From NCBI RefSeq assembly GCF_009811555.1, contig NZ_BLIN01000005.1:930001-994000 (forward strand): DNA of 64,000 nucleotides, given 5' to 3'. Position 1 is the first letter of the stretch. Every line of letters begins with the position of its first letter. Below, piece by piece: positions 22,438 through 32,705 of this stretch. The translations under genes and the position numbers were made by a program. A model generated the notes under the pieces. The model did not search any database. It worked only from the letters and a program-made list of their open reading frames with translations, and had not been told where the DNA came from. Origin of the DNA: Streptomyces caniferus. Lineage in GTDB: Bacteria; Actinomycetota; Actinomycetes; Streptomycetales; Streptomycetaceae.

Positions 22438-23790
22438 TCAGGCGGCGTGCGGTGCGGGCGCGGCCTCGCCGGTGGCCGGGGTGAGCCGCAGCGCCACGAC
22501 GTACGAGACGACCACGGCGACGATCACCAGCGGCATCACCGTCAGACCGCTGCTCCCCAGCAGCAGGGTGGCCAGCAGCACCGAGGTCATCGGCAGCCGG
22601 AGCATCGCCACGCACATGGCGCCGACGCCCATCGCGAAGGCGGCGGTGAGCGAGAGGCCGGGCAGGTGGGCCAGCACCACTCCGCCGGCCGCGCCGAGGA
22701 ACAGCGCGGGGAAGATGGGGCCGCCCCGGAAGGCGCTCAGCGACGCGCAGTACGCCAGGCCCTTGCACGCGATGAGCAGCAGCAGCGCCGCCACCGAGTA
22801 GCCCGCGCTGTCCCGGAAGAGCGACCCCAGCGCCGACTGGCCCGAAGAGAGCATCTCGGTGGCGGGCTTGCCGGTGGTCCCGGCGAACAGCACCGCCAGC
22901 GCGCCCACCACCAGGCCCATCACCATCGTGGCCGGGACCCGGTGGCGGACCACACGGTCCTTGAGGAACAGCGAGAGCCGCCGTACACCGGCCGCGAGGA
23001 ACGCCGCGGCCACGCCGATGACCAACGCCCAGCCGAACTCCGGCACCGTCGGCTGGGCGGCCTTGGGGATGTCGTGCAGCGCGAGGGAGTACGTACCGAG
23101 ACCGGTCCAGTCCCCCAGCCCGGTGAAGACCAGCGCGCCGATCCCCGCCGCCAGCAGGCCGGGCACCAGCAGCATCCCGAGCATCGGGCCGCCCAGCCCC
23201 GACACCTCCATCAGGAGGAACGCGCCCAGGAGCGGGGAGCCGAGCAGCGCGCTCACCGCAGCGAAGCTGCCGGCGGCGCCCACCGCGGCGACGGCCTGGG
23301 AGGTCGCGCCCCGGCCCAGCAGCCCTGCGGCGCCCGCGGCCAGCCCGCCGCCGAGGGCGATGAGCGGCGCCTCCGGTCCGAGCACCGCGCCGAAGCTGAG
23401 GGACGCCAGTGCCGCGAGGACGACACCGGGGAGCGCGGAGAGCGGGGGCGCACCGCGGAGCGCCAGCCCGTCGGCCGGCTCATGGCCGCCGTGGCCCGGC
23501 AGATAACGGACGGTCAGGCCGACCAGAAGGCCGGCGACCACGAGCATCGGGACCGGCCACCACAGGGGCGTCCCGGTGAAGCCCAGCGCCCGCGGCAGAT
23601 CCTTGTAGATCAGCGGTTCCAGCTCGTGGACCAGCGCGAGGAAGCCGAACGCGACGGCACAGACCGGGAAGCCGACCGCCGCCGCCACCACCAGGAGCTT
23701 CAGGTATCCGCGGGTGCGCACCAGCGCGTACGGGTCCTGGGGCACGGATGCGGGTGTCCCGCCCACCGGGCCGGTGGAGCCGACCGACAT
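22438..23790 (-). CDS. ClC-family chloride channel or chloride/proton antiporter
   Basis: A 450-aa polytopic membrane protein of the ClC fold. Selectivity-filter motifs are present in variant form: SFGAVLGPEAPLIALGGG in place of the usual GREGP loop, and FRGGPIFPALFLGAAGG for GxFxP. With Ala replacing Gly and Pro replacing Arg in the first loop, the gating Glu is kept (GPEAP). Ten or more helices are visible. It probably moves chloride or fluoride-like anions; the variant filter leaves ion choice open. The ATG at 23790 has GAGGAGG-like sequence just upstream. It follows the LysR gene on the same strand by 156 nt. Confidence 0.9.
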   Translation of the reverse strand: MSVGSTGPVGGTPASVPQDPYALVRTRGYLKLLVVAAAVGFPVCAVAFGFLALVHELEPLIYKDLPRALGFTGTPLWWPVPMLVVAGLLVGLTVRYLPGHGGHEPADGLALRGAPPLSALPGVVLAALASLSFGAVLGPEAPLIALGGGLAAGAAGLLGRGATSQAVAAVGAAGSFAAVSALLGSPLLGAFLLMEVSGLGGPMLGMLLVPGLLAAGIGALVFTGLGDWTGLGTYSLALHDIPKAAQPTVPEFGWALVIGVAAAFLAAGVRRLSLFLKDRVVRHRVPATMVMGLVVGALAVLFAGTTGKPATEMLSSGQSALGSLFRDSAGYSVAALLLLIACKGLAYCASLSAFRGGPIFPALFLGAAGGVVLAHLPGLSLTAAFAMGVGAMCVAMLRLPMTSVLLATLLLGSSGLTVMPLVIVAVVVSYVVALRLTPATGEAAPAPHAA

Positions 23791-23946
23791 CGCCTCGCCT
23801 CCTCGGTACCGGGGGTGCCCCGGCGCCCGCCCGGGCCGCCGCCCCGCCGAGCCTGCCATGGCCGGTCCTGCCCGGCATCCGGGGCGCCGCCGGGCAGGTG
23901 TCCCAGGCGAAAGGTGGCCCGGCTCGGCCCGCCGGTGACCCCGTCC

Positions 23947-24855
23947 TCACCCCTGCGGCGCCGCCGCCTCCCGGAGCGCGGCCAGCACCGGGCGGAGCAG
24001 GGGGTGCTCCTCGGCTCCGCGGCGTACGGCGGCGAAGACCCGGCGGGTGGGGGCGACATCGTCGACGGGGCGGACGGCCACGCCCGTGAGGTCCATGTCG
24101 CGCAGGGCGGAGCGGGGGACGAGGGCCACCCCCGCGGCCGCCGAGGCGAGGGCGACGACGGCTCGGAAGTCGTCGGAGGAGTGCTCCAGCCGGGGCTCGA
24201 AACCGGCGTATTCGCAGGCCAGGACGACCACGTCATGGCAGGGGTTGCCGGGGTAGGGGCCGATCCAGGGGTCCTCGGCGAGGTCGGCCACAGCCACCTG
24301 CGCCACGTCGGCGAGGCGGTGGCCGGGCGGCAGCACCGCGTCGAACGGCTCGGCGTAGAGCGGGACCCGGGTCAGCCGCGGATCGTCGGCGCGGGGCGCG
24401 CCCCGGTATTCGACGGCGACCGCCACATCGACCTGCCGGTCCAGGACCATCAGCAGGCTGGCGTCGCCCTCGGCGTCCTGGACGCGCACCCGGATGCCGG
24501 GCGCGGTGCGGGTGAGTGCGGTGAGCGCGGGCGCGACGACCAGGCCGATGCCGGTGGCGAACGCCGCGACGGTGACCGTGCCGGCCTCGCCCGAGCCGTA
24601 GGCGGCGAGCTCGGACTCGGCGCGCTCCAGCTGGGCGAGGACGGCGTTGGCGTGGGCGAGCAGGATGTCGCCCGCGGCGGTCAGCCGTACGCCGCGGGCG
24701 CTGCGCTCCACCAGTCGGTGGCCGGTCTCCTGTTCCAGGGCGGCCAGCTGCTGGGAGACCGCCGAGGGGGTGAGGTAGAGCGCGGCGGCCGCGGCGGTGA
24801 CCGTGCGGTGGTCGGCCACCGCACGGAGGATGTGCAGCCGTCGTGCTTCGATCAT
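23947..24855 (-). CDS. LysR-family transcriptional regulator
   Basis: A 302-aa LysR regulator: an N-terminal winged helix (residues 1-60, LHILRAVADHRTVTAAAAALYLTPSAVSQQLAALE) and a periplasmic-binding-like effector domain from about residue 90 (GTVTVAAFATGIGLVVAPAL). It lies 35 nt downstream of kbl on the same strand, so it is probably transcribed with the threonine-degradation genes, unlike the usual divergent LysR layout. It may control tdh-kbl, or the ClC gene beyond it. The ATG at 24855 (MIEARRL) is the standard family start. Confidence 0.93.
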   Translation of the reverse strand: MIEARRLHILRAVADHRTVTAAAAALYLTPSAVSQQLAALEQETGHRLVERSARGVRLTAAGDILLAHANAVLAQLERAESELAAYGSGEAGTVTVAAFATGIGLVVAPALTALTRTAPGIRVRVQDAEGDASLLMVLDRQVDVAVAVEYRGAPRADDPRLTRVPLYAEPFDAVLPPGHRLADVAQVAVADLAEDPWIGPYPGNPCHDVVVLACEYAGFEPRLEHSSDDFRAVVALASAAAGVALVPRSALRDMDLTGVAVRPVDDVAPTRRVFAAVRRGAEEHPLLRPVLAALREAAAPQG

Positions 24856-24890
24856 GCTTCCAGTTTCGCAGGAGCGGCCCGCGGGCCGCG

Positions 24891-26084
24891 TCAGCCGCCG
24901 AGCACGGCCCTCGCATCGATGAACGCGTCGACCGCGCGGTTGACGTCCTCGGTGGAGTGCGCGGCGGACAGCTGGACGCGGATCCGCGCCTGGCCCTGCG
25001 GGACCACGGGGTAGGAGAAGCCGATGACGTACACCCCGCGCTCCAGGAGCAGCTCCGCCATCCGGGCCGCCTCGGCCGCGTCGCCGATCATGACGGGGGC
25101 GATGGCGTGGTCGCCGGGGAGGACGTCGAAGCCCTCCTCCGTCATCCGGGAACGGAACAGCGCCGTGTTGGCGTGCAGCCGCTCGCGCAGCTCGCCGGCC
25201 GACTCCAGCAGGTCGAGCACCTTCAGCGAGGCGGCCGCGATCACCGGGGCGAGCGAGTTGGAGAAGAGGTACGGGCGCGAGCGCTGGCGCAGCAGCGCGA
25301 CGATCTCGGCGCGGGCCGCGACATAGCCGCCGGAGGCACCGCCGAGGGCCTTGCCGAGGGTGCCGGTGATGATGTCGACGCGGTCCATCACGTCGTGCAG
25401 CTCGGGGGTGCCGCGCCCGCCGGGGCCGACGAAGCCGACCGCGTGCGAGTCGTCGACCATCACCATGGCGCCGTACTGTTCGGCCAGGTCGCAGATCTCG
25501 CGCAGCGGCGCCACATAGCCGTCCATGGAGAACACGCCGTCGGTGACGACGAGCTTGCGCCCGGCGCCGCCGGCCTCCTTCAACTGGCGCTCCAGGTCGG
25601 CCATGTCGCGGTTGGCGTAGCGGAAGCGGCGGGCCTTGCACAGACGGATGCCGTCGATGATGGAGGCGTGGTTGAGGGCGTCGGAGATGACCGCGTCGTC
25701 CGGGCCGAGCAGGGTCTCGAAGACGCCGCCGTTGGCGTCGAAGCAGGAGGAGTAGAGGATGGTGTCCTCCTGGCCGAGGAAGCCGGAGATCCGCTGCTCC
25801 AGCTCCTTGTGGACCTCCTGGGTGCCGCAGATGAAGCGGACCGAGGCGAGGCCGTAGCCCCAGCGGTCGAGCGCCTCATGGGCGGCCGCGACGACCTCGG
25901 GGTGGTCGGCGAGGCCGAGGTAGTTGTTGGCGCAGAAGTTGAGCACCTCGCCGGGGTTGCCTCCCGCGGTGACCGCGACGGTGGCGGACTGCGGAGTGCC
26001 GATGACGCGCTCGGGCTTGTGCAGGCCGGCGGCGCGGATGTCGTCGAGGGTGCCGCGCAGTTCGTCACGTACGGAGTCGAACAT
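24891..26084 (-). CDS. kbl: Glycine C-acetyltransferase (2-amino-3-ketobutyrate CoA ligase)
   Basis: A 397-aa PLP enzyme that cleaves 2-amino-3-ketobutyrate with CoA to glycine and acetyl-CoA. The PLP Lys is Lys245 in [14 protein letters not shown], matching Lys244 of the E. coli enzyme. [16 protein letters not shown] substrate and cofactor residues are present ([12 protein letters not shown]). Length equals the family norm. GGAG lies 9 nt before the ATG. It is 81 nt downstream of tdh on the same strand, giving the classic two-step threonine catabolism pair, and is followed by a LysR gene. Confidence 0.97.
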   Translation of the reverse strand: MFDSVRDELRGTLDDIRAAGLHKPERVIGTPQSATVAVTAGGNPGEVLNFCANNYLGLADHPEVVAAAHEALDRWGYGLASVRFICGTQEVHKELEQRISGFLGQEDTILYSSCFDANGGVFETLLGPDDAVISDALNHASIIDGIRLCKARRFRYANRDMADLERQLKEAGGAGRKLVVTDGVFSMDGYVAPLREICDLAEQYGAMVMVDDSHAVGFVGPGGRGTPELHDVMDRVDIITGTLGKALGGASGGYVAARAEIVALLRQRSRPYLFSNSLAPVIAAASLKVLDLLESAGELRERLHANTALFRSRMTEEGFDVLPGDHAIAPVMIGDAAEAARMAELLLERGVYVIGFSYPVVPQGQARIRVQLSAAHSTEDVNRAVDAFIDARAVLGG

Positions 26085-26165
26085 CAGGGATTTCTCCAGG
26101 AGTTGGGGTGAAGCGGTGCGAGGGGGCCGGAGGGGCGCGCCGCGGTCGGGGCGGCCGCGCCGGAA

Positions 26166-27194
26166 TCAGGTGGTCCAGTCGAGGATGATCTTGCCGCTCC
26201 GGCCGCTGGCGGCGTCGTCGAAGGCGGCGTCGAAGTCCTGGTGCGCATAGCGGCCGGTGATCACGGGCGCGAGGTCGAGGCCGCCTTCGAGCAGCACGGA
26301 CATCGCGTACCAGGTCTCGAACATCTCCCGGCCGTAGATGCCCTTGATCGTGATCATGGAGGTGACGATCCGGGACCAGTCGACGGGGAACTGCTCGGCG
26401 GGCAGGCCGAGGACGGCGATCCGGCCGCCGTGCGTCATGTTGGCGATCATGTCGCGCATCGCCTCGGGCCGGCCGGACATCTCCAGTCCGATGTCGAAGC
26501 CCTCGCGCAGGCCCAGTTCGCGCTGGCCGTCGGCGATGGTCGTCTCGGCGACGTTGAGGGCGAGGCTGACGCCGACCTTGCGGGCCAGTTCGAGGCGCGG
26601 CTCGCTGACGTCCGTGATCATGACATTGCGGGCGCCGGCGTGCCGGGCGACGGCCGCGGCCATGATGCCGATCGGCCCCGCGCCGGTGATCAGTACGTCC
26701 TCGCCGACCAGCGGGAACGACAGCGCGGTGTGCACGGCGTTGCCGAACGGGTCGAAGACGGCGGCGATATCGAGGTCGACGGGGACGCGGTGCACCCACA
26801 CATTGGAGGCGGGCAGCGCCACGTACTCGGCGAACGCGCCGTCCCGGCCGACGCCGAGGCCGACGGTGGCGCGGCACAGATGGCGGCGGCCGGCCAGACA
26901 GTTGCGGCACTTGCCGCAGACCAGGTGCCCCTCACCGCTGACCAGGTCACCGGCCTTGATGTCGGCGACGTCCCGGCCGGTGTCGACCACCTCGCCGACG
27001 AATTCGTGGCCGATCGTCATCGGGGTGGCCACGGTCTGCTGGGCCCAGCCGTCCCAGGCCCGGATGTGCAGGTCCGTGCCGCAGATGCCGGTGCGCAGCA
27101 CCTTGATCAGGACATCGCCCGGACCGATGGCCGGCTCGGGTACGTCCATGAGCCACAGACCCGGCTCCGCCTTCTGCTTGACCAGTGCCTTCAC
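26166..27194 (-). CDS. tdh: L-threonine 3-dehydrogenase
   Basis: A 342-aa zinc alcohol-dehydrogenase-type enzyme that oxidises L-threonine to 2-amino-3-ketobutyrate with NAD+. The catalytic zinc site is Cys38, His63 and Glu64 ([20 protein letters not shown]), at the same positions as in E. coli Tdh. The structural zinc cluster is [15 protein letters not shown], and the NAD fold is [19 protein letters not shown] start at 27194. The product feeds Kbl, encoded next. Together they turn threonine into glycine and acetyl-CoA. Confidence 0.97.
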   Translation of the reverse strand: MKALVKQKAEPGLWLMDVPEPAIGPGDVLIKVLRTGICGTDLHIRAWDGWAQQTVATPMTIGHEFVGEVVDTGRDVADIKAGDLVSGEGHLVCGKCRNCLAGRRHLCRATVGLGVGRDGAFAEYVALPASNVWVHRVPVDLDIAAVFDPFGNAVHTALSFPLVGEDVLITGAGPIGIMAAAVARHAGARNVMITDVSEPRLELARKVGVSLALNVAETTIADGQRELGLREGFDIGLEMSGRPEAMRDMIANMTHGGRIAVLGLPAEQFPVDWSRIVTSMITIKGIYGREMFETWYAMSVLLEGGLDLAPVITGRYAHQDFDAAFDDAASGRSGKIILDWTT

Positions 27195-27656
27195 CGCAAC
27201 GGCTCCCGTACGTCAGTGTGAGCTGCCGGGGGCCCGTCCCGGCCACCCGATCTTCGTCAGGAAATCTTCCGTACGCGCGCCGCCCGGTCCATCGAGGATT
27301 TCTTAAGCGCGGCCACAGCTTCCCTTTACGCCCCGTGGGGAACGGGCTTCCCGGCCCCCGGGGTGAGCGCGGTCACGCCCGCGCGCCGGGCCGGCGAGGA
27401 CGCCGGACGCGCAGCTCGGGGGCGGTGCAGCGGGTCGGCGGGTGAGGCCCGGACCGGTCCCCCGGACGAGGCCGGGCGGCGCGGGAGTGTAAACGTTCGC
27501 CACCGCAAGCGTCGGAATTCATCACAGCTTGAGTGGCCGTGAGACCCGGATGCACGGGGCTACGTAGGACTGGGTGGCAGCAACACACGGGTGCTGACGC
27601 GACGCACCGCGGTCGCCCGTGTGCCCCGTTCCTGTGCGTCCCTGGAGGTCAGTGAA
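27195..27656. other. Divergent intergenic region, tdh / secreted protease
   Basis: About 460 bp between the divergent tdh and protease genes. It should carry both promoters. I see no gene with a convincing ribosome-binding site and no strong palindrome. The protease Shine-Dalgarno GGAGG is at 27644-27648. Confidence 0.4.
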
Positions 27657-29246
27657 TTGAGCCACCGACATGTGAACAAGCGCCTGCGGACCGGCGCCAT
27701 CGCCACCGCCGGTGTGGCCGCCGTCGCGGCCGCAGCGATCCTGCTCCCCAACGCCAATGCGAGCACGGACCAGCCGGCGGCCCCGAAGACACTCAGCGCC
27801 CACTCGGCCACGCAGCTGGCGGCATCCCTGAAGGCGGACCTGGGGGACAAGGGCGCCGGCTGGTACCTGGACGGCGCGAAGGGCCACCTGGTCATGAACG
27901 TGCTGTCCGAGGACGACGCCAAGAGCGTCACGGCCAAGGGCGCCGTCGCCAAGGTCGTGCACAACAGCATGACCGCGCTGAAGGCCGGTGCGAAGACCCT
28001 GCGCGACTCCGCCTCGCTGCCCGGCACGGCGTGGTCGATCGACCCGAAGACCAACAAGATCGTGGTGCTCGCCGACAGAACCGTTACCGGCGCAAAGATG
28101 GCAACGCTCAACAAGGTCACGGGCGGCATGGGCGCGGGCATGGTCACCGTCAAGCGGTCCCAGGGCGAGTTCAAGCGGTACGACGGCGAGAGCGCGGGCG
28201 GCGGCGGGCAGGCGGCGAGCGGTGCCGGCGGCGCCGGTGCGGCGGGCGGCGGCAATGCCGGGGCGGCCGGCGGCGGCAATGCCGGGGCAGCGGGCGGCGG
28301 CAACGGCGGGCAGGCCGCGGGCGGTGCCGGTGATGACGGCGGCGCCGGTGGAGCCGGTGGCGGACAGGCCGCGGGGCCGGTCGGCGGCAGCGCCATCTTC
28401 GGCGGCAACGCCCGGTGTTCGCTGGGCTTCAACGTCACGGTCAAGGGCGCACCGGCGTTCCTGACGGCGGGTCACTGCGGCAACGACTCCAAGACCTGGA
28501 CGGCCGACCAGGGCGGCAGCCAGCCGCTGGGCACGGTGGCCGACTCCAAGTTCCCGAAGACCGACTTCGCACTGGTCACCTACGACGACACCAGCGCGAA
28601 GCCGGAGAGCTCGGTCGACCTGGGAAACGGCAGCACCCAGGAGATCACCAAGGCCGCGGAGGCCGCCGTCGGCATGAAGGTGCAGCGCTCGGGCAGCACC
28701 ACCGGCCTGCACGACGGCACCGTCACCGGCCTCGATGCGACGGTGAACTACGGCAACGGCGACATCGTCAACGGCCTCATACAGACGGATGTCTGCGCCG
28801 AGCCCGGCGACAGTGGCGGCGCGATGTTCTCCGACGACTCGGCGGTCGGTCTGACCTCCGGCGGCAGCGGCGACTGCACCGCGGGCGGCGAGACCTTCTT
28901 CCAGCCGGTCACCGACGCGCTGAAGGCCACGGGCGCGGAGATCGGTGCCGGGGGCGGCGGCGCGGGCGGCGGTGACGCGGGCGGCGGTGACGCCGGAGCG
29001 GGTGGCGCCGGGGCCGGTGACGCCGCAGCGGGTGGTGCCGGAACCGGCGACGCCGCAGCAGGCGGGGCCGGTGACGCCGGGGCGGGCGACGCCGGCGCAG
29101 GTGACGCCGGAGCCGGTGCCCAGGACCCGGGTACCGGCGCGGAAGACCCGGGTGCCGGTGCCCAGGACCCCGGTACGGGTGCCCAGGACCCGGGAGCCGG
29201 CGGCAGCAGCGACCCCGGAGCGGGCAGTGGTGACGGCCTGAACTGA
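27657..29246 (+). CDS. Secreted S1 (streptogrisin-type) serine protease with Gly-rich linker and tail
   Basis: A 529-aa preproprotease. Residues 1-33 are a signal peptide ending in ANA. A prodomain follows to about residue 177 (QLAASLKADLGDKGAGWYLDGAKG, a fold helper and inhibitor), then a Gly-rich linker (about 178-240), the trypsin-like domain and a 107-aa Gly/Ala/Asp-rich tail. The catalytic triad is His273 (TAGHC), Asp303 (KTDFALV) and Ser386 (GDSGG); the spacing fits streptogrisins. TTG start at 27657, 8 nt after GGAGG, as seen in related proteases. Linker and tail are both unusual: the linker is long, with repeats AGAAGGGN, and the tail repeats GDAGAG then AQDPGTG/GAEDPGAG. These may tether the enzyme in the cell wall or be spacers. 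Confidence 0.9.
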   Translation: MSHRHVNKRLRTGAIATAGVAAVAAAAILLPNANASTDQPAAPKTLSAHSATQLAASLKADLGDKGAGWYLDGAKGHLVMNVLSEDDAKSVTAKGAVAKVVHNSMTALKAGAKTLRDSASLPGTAWSIDPKTNKIVVLADRTVTGAKMATLNKVTGGMGAGMVTVKRSQGEFKRYDGESAGGGGQAASGAGGAGAAGGGNAGAAGGGNAGAAGGGNGGQAAGGAGDDGGAGGAGGGQAAGPVGGSAIFGGNARCSLGFNVTVKGAPAFLTAGHCGNDSKTWTADQGGSQPLGTVADSKFPKTDFALVTYDDTSAKPESSVDLGNGSTQEITKAAEAAVGMKVQRSGSTTGLHDGTVTGLDATVNYGNGDIVNGLIQTDVCAEPGDSGGAMFSDDSAVGLTSGGSGDCTAGGETFFQPVTDALKATGAEIGAGGGGAGGGDAGGGDAGAGGAGAGDAAAGGAGTGDAAAGGAGDAGAGDAGAGDAGAGAQDPGTGAEDPGAGAQDPGTGAQDPGAGGSSDPGAGSGDGLN

Positions 29247-29287
29247 CCGCACCGGAACCCTCCGGACCCCTCAGGATCCCTCCGTGC

Positions 29288-29337
29288 CATCGGCCCCGCC
29301 CCCTTCCCCTTCCCCTGGAAGGAGGGCGGGGCCGATG
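29288..29337. terminator. Bidirectional terminator between protease and VOC genes
   Basis: Left arm at about 29288-29308 (CATCGGCCCCGCCCCCTTCC) and right arm 29317-29337 (its near-exact complement) form a stem of about 20 bp with one bulge, between convergent genes. Confidence 0.8.
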
Positions 29338-29352
29338 CGTCCGGACACCCCG

Positions 29353-30150
29353 TCAGGGCTCCCGTACCTCTCCGTACGAGGTGACGGTGAACAGGCCGCC
29401 ATCGGGGTCGCGGATGACGGCCTGACGGCCCTCGCCGTCCGCGGTGGGCGTGACGGGTGTGACGGTCCCTCCGGCGGCCACCGCGGCGGCCGTCACCTTC
29501 TCGATCTCGTCGACCGGGAAATGGACGTGCCAGCGCGGCCGCACCCGCGGGTCCGGGGCGGACTCCACCGCACCGCCCCGCAGCGTGGCGACGGTGTGCG
29601 TCCCGTCCCGGACGATGACCTGGTCGTGTTCGTAGGTCACATCGCAGCCGCCCGGCTCCCCCGAGGCCCAGCCGAAGACCTCCGCATAGAAGATGGCGGC
29701 GGCGAAGGCGTCCCGGGTGCGCAGTTCGATCAGGGCGGGCGCGGCACCCCGGCCGACCGACCACGCCAGGGTCTGGCCCTCCCAGAAGCCGAACGTGGCG
29801 CCGTCGGGATCGGCGGCGAGGGCGGCGCGCCCGGGACCGAGCTTGAGCGGGCCGACCGCGACGGTCCCCCCGCGTTCGCGGATCCGGTCCGCGGTCTCGT
29901 CGGCGTTCTCCACCGCGAAGTACGAGGTCCAGGCCACGGCCACCTGAAAGCTCTGGGCCAGGGCGCCGATGCCGGCAACCGCCTGTCCGCCGCCCACCGC
30001 GACGGAGAACTCCTCGCCGAGGCTGGCCGGACGGAACCGCCAGCCGAGGACGGCGGAGTAGAACTCCTGCGCGGAATCCAGATCGCGGGCCATCAGACTG
30101 ACCCAGCACGGAGCGCCGCGTACCGGAGTGGCCGGGCCGTGGGCCGACAT
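29353..30150 (-). CDS. Two-domain VOC-superfamily (glyoxalase-like) protein
   Basis: A 265-aa protein made of two glyoxalase/bleomycin-resistance-like (VOC) repeats. The first spans about residues 12-130 (APCWVSLMARDLDSAQEFYSAVLGWRF, ending DPDGATFGFWEG), the second about 140-262 (APALIELRTRDAFAAAIFYAEVFGW, ending DPDGGLFTVTSYGE). VOC proteins include dioxygenases, lyases and antibiotic-binding proteins; the substrate cannot be told. ATG at 30150. It is divergent from the SpoIIE-type phosphatase gene and convergent with the protease gene. Confidence 0.9.
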   Translation of the reverse strand: MSAHGPATPVRGAPCWVSLMARDLDSAQEFYSAVLGWRFRPASLGEEFSVAVGGGQAVAGIGALAQSFQVAVAWTSYFAVENADETADRIRERGGTVAVGPLKLGPGRAALAADPDGATFGFWEGQTLAWSVGRGAAPALIELRTRDAFAAAIFYAEVFGWASGEPGGCDVTYEHDQVIVRDGTHTVATLRGGAVESAPDPRVRPRWHVHFPVDEIEKVTAAAVAAGGTVTPVTPTADGEGRQAVIRDPDGGLFTVTSYGEVREP

Positions 30151-30302
30151 GACATCTGCCTCCTGTTGCTCAGCGCCCCTTCCCACTCTGCCAGCGACGG
30201 GGCAGGGCCGCACCAAGGGCGCGTCCCTGCGGCAGCAGCGCAGTTGTGCCGGTCTTGATCAGGCTCGATGCTGTAGTTACTGAACCGGGCTGGGTTGATG
30301 CC

Positions 30303-32705
30303 ATGAACGCATGGAACGCGGCGGAGAACGCCGACTTCCGTGGTCCCCTCGACGTCACCAGGGCGGCCACAGCGGTCCTGGACGCCCAGGACCGGATCAT
30401 CGGGTGGAGCCCGGCGGCCCAGCGGCTCCTCGGGTACCGGCCGGAGGAGATCATCGGGCGCCCCGTGAAGACGCTCGTCCCGGCCGATTCGACGGACGAC
30501 CTGCCGGAGACCCGGCTGAGCGGCAGCCGGGCGCACATGCTCCGGCACCGTGACGGCCGGATGCTGCGGATGGCCGTCTCGACCTGTCCCCTCACCGAGG
30601 TGTCCGAGGCCGCCGGTGCGCAGCCGTCCCGTGTCCTGGTGGCGGCGGAGCTGGCCGAGCACCGGATGTGGGAGTCCCGTCAGGCGATGTTGCACGGTCT
30701 GGCCACCCAGTCCCCGGTGGGTCTGGCGATCTACGACACCGAGCTGCGGCTGATCTGGGCGAACGGCGCGTATACCCGGGAGATCGGGCTGCCGGTGGAG
30801 GAGTTCCTCGGCGCCCGGGCCGATGAGCTGTACCCGGACGGCGAGTTCGTGAGCGAGGGCTACCCGCGCGCCCTCGACTCGGTGATGCGGCACGTCCTCG
30901 ACACCGGCGAACCGATCCTCGATCTGCACTTCGTCGGCCAGCAGCCCTCCGACCCGGGGCCCGACCACGTCTGGTCCTGCTCCTACTACCGGCTGCAGGA
31001 CGCCCACGGCCAGGTGCTCGGGGTGTGCGAGGACGCCTTCGACATCAGCGGCCGCTACCAGGCCCAGCGCCGGTTGAACCTGCTGGTGGAGGCGGGCGCC
31101 CGGATCGGCACCACGCTCGATATGACGGTCACCGCGCGGGAGGTCACCAACGTGGCGGTGCCGGCCTTCGCTTCCATGGTCACCGTCGACCTGGTGCGGT
31201 CCGTACTGGACGGCGAGGAGCCCGAAGCCTTCGACGGCGCGCTGCCCGCCCTGACGCGGGTGGCCACCCGTACCGCCGATCACCCCCCGGACCGCTCGCA
31301 GCACGGCCCGTACCGCGTCGAGTACCCGCCCGGGTCGCTGCAGTACCGCAGTCTTTCCTCCGGCGGCATGGTGCGCGAGGAGGGCACCATGGTCGTGCCG
31401 TTGCGGGCCGGCGGCTCCCTGATGGGGCTGGTCACCTTCCTCCGCCCCGGTCAGGCGGTCTTCGACGCGGAGGAGATCGAGCTCGCAGACGAGCTGGTGA
31501 TCCGGACGGCGGTGTGTCTGGACAACGCCCGCCGCTTCACCCGGGAGCACACCGCCGCGCTGACCCTGCAACGCCATCTGCTGCCGCAGCACCTGCCGGC
31601 CCAGTCCGCCGTCGACCTGGCCTACCGCTATCTGCCGAGCGACGACCGGGCCGGGGTCGGCGGCGACTGGTTCGATGTCATCGGTCTCTCGGGCACCCGG
31701 GTCGGCCTGGTCGTCGGGGACGTGGTCGGCCACGGCCTCCAGGCGGCGGCGACCATGGGACGGCTGCGGACGACCGTCCGCGCCCTGGCCCGGATGGACC
31801 TGTCCCCCGACGAGCTGCTGAGCCGGCTGGACGACCTGGTGGGACAGACCGCGGAGGAGCAGGCTGCCGCGATCGGCACGGACGCCGGCCCGGACGATGT
31901 GGCCACCGGCGTGACCTGCCTCTACGCGGTCTACGACCCGGTGTCGCGGCGGTGCACCATGGCACGGGCCGGTCATCTGCCGCCGGCCGTCGTCGACGCG
32001 GAGGGCGGCCTGTACTTCCCGGACCTGCCGGCCGGCCCGCCACTGGGGCTCGGCGGCCTGCCGTTCGAATCCCTGGAGATAGAGCTTCCGGCCGGCAGCC
32101 TGATCGCGATGTTCACGAACGGGCTGGTCGAGGGCCGCGACCGGGACGTCGACGAGGGGCTGGCCATCCTGGGCCGGGTGCTGAGCGATCACCGCAGGCC
32201 GCTGGACGAGCTGTGCATTCACACGCTGGCCGAGCTGCTCCCGGACGGACCGGCCGTCGACGACTCGGCACTGCTGCTGGTGCGCACCCGCGAGCTGGAC
32301 GCCCGGCAGGTGGCGGCCTGGGAGCTGCCCGCCGAGCCGGCCTCGGCGGGCAGGGCCCGGGAGCTGGCGACCGGACAGCTGCGCGAGTGGGGTCTGGAGG
32401 AGCTGTCCTATGTGACGGAACTCGTGGTCAGCGAGCTGGTCACCAACGCCGTACGGCATGCGGCGGGGCCCCTGCACCTGCGGCTGCTGCGCGATCTGAC
32501 CCTGCTGACCGAGGTGTCGGACACCGGCCACACCTCGCCCCATCTGCGGCACAGCGCCAGCGACGACGAGGGCGGGCGGGGGCTTTTCATCGTCGCGCAG
32601 CTGGTGCAGCGGTGGGGTACGCGCTACACGCCGTACGGCAAGACGATCTGGACGGAACAGGCGTTTCCGCCGCACTATCCCGGGGCCCCGCGCCCGGCCG
32701 GCTGA
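30303..32705 (+). CDS. PAS-PAS-GAF-SpoIIE phosphatase with C-terminal anti-sigma-type ATPase
   Basis: About 800 aa with five modules: PAS (about residues 15-95, TAVLDAQDRIIGWSPAAQRLLGY), a second PAS (about 135-235, GLAIYDTELRLIWANGAY), GAF (about 255-410), a PP2C/SpoIIE phosphatase (about 435-640, with VGGDWFDVI and GDVVGHGLQAAATMG), and an RsbW-like histidine-kinase-type ATPase (about 675-790, ELVTNAVRHA). Such proteins read a small signal and reset an anti-sigma/anti-sigma-antagonist switch, here with phosphatase and kinase activities in one chain. The start is uncertain: ATG 30303 is used, but an in-frame GTG at 30246 would add 19 residues; neither has a strong ribosome-binding site. The next small gene follows on the same strand. 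Confidence 0.9.
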   Translation: MNAWNAAENADFRGPLDVTRAATAVLDAQDRIIGWSPAAQRLLGYRPEEIIGRPVKTLVPADSTDDLPETRLSGSRAHMLRHRDGRMLRMAVSTCPLTEVSEAAGAQPSRVLVAAELAEHRMWESRQAMLHGLATQSPVGLAIYDTELRLIWANGAYTREIGLPVEEFLGARADELYPDGEFVSEGYPRALDSVMRHVLDTGEPILDLHFVGQQPSDPGPDHVWSCSYYRLQDAHGQVLGVCEDAFDISGRYQAQRRLNLLVEAGARIGTTLDMTVTAREVTNVAVPAFASMVTVDLVRSVLDGEEPEAFDGALPALTRVATRTADHPPDRSQHGPYRVEYPPGSLQYRSLSSGGMVREEGTMVVPLRAGGSLMGLVTFLRPGQAVFDAEEIELADELVIRTAVCLDNARRFTREHTAALTLQRHLLPQHLPAQSAVDLAYRYLPSDDRAGVGGDWFDVIGLSGTRVGLVVGDVVGHGLQAAATMGRLRTTVRALARMDLSPDELLSRLDDLVGQTAEEQAAAIGTDAGPDDVATGVTCLYAVYDPVSRRCTMARAGHLPPAVVDAEGGLYFPDLPAGPPLGLGGLPFESLEIELPAGSLIAMFTNGLVEGRDRDVDEGLAILGRVLSDHRRPLDELCIHTLAELLPDGPAVDDSALLLVRTRELDARQVAAWELPAEPASAGRARELATGQLREWGLEELSYVTELVVSELVTNAVRHAAGPLHLRLLRDLTLLTEVSDTGHTSPHLRHSASDDEGGRGLFIVAQLVQRWGTRYTPYGKTIWTEQAFPPHYPGAPRPAG

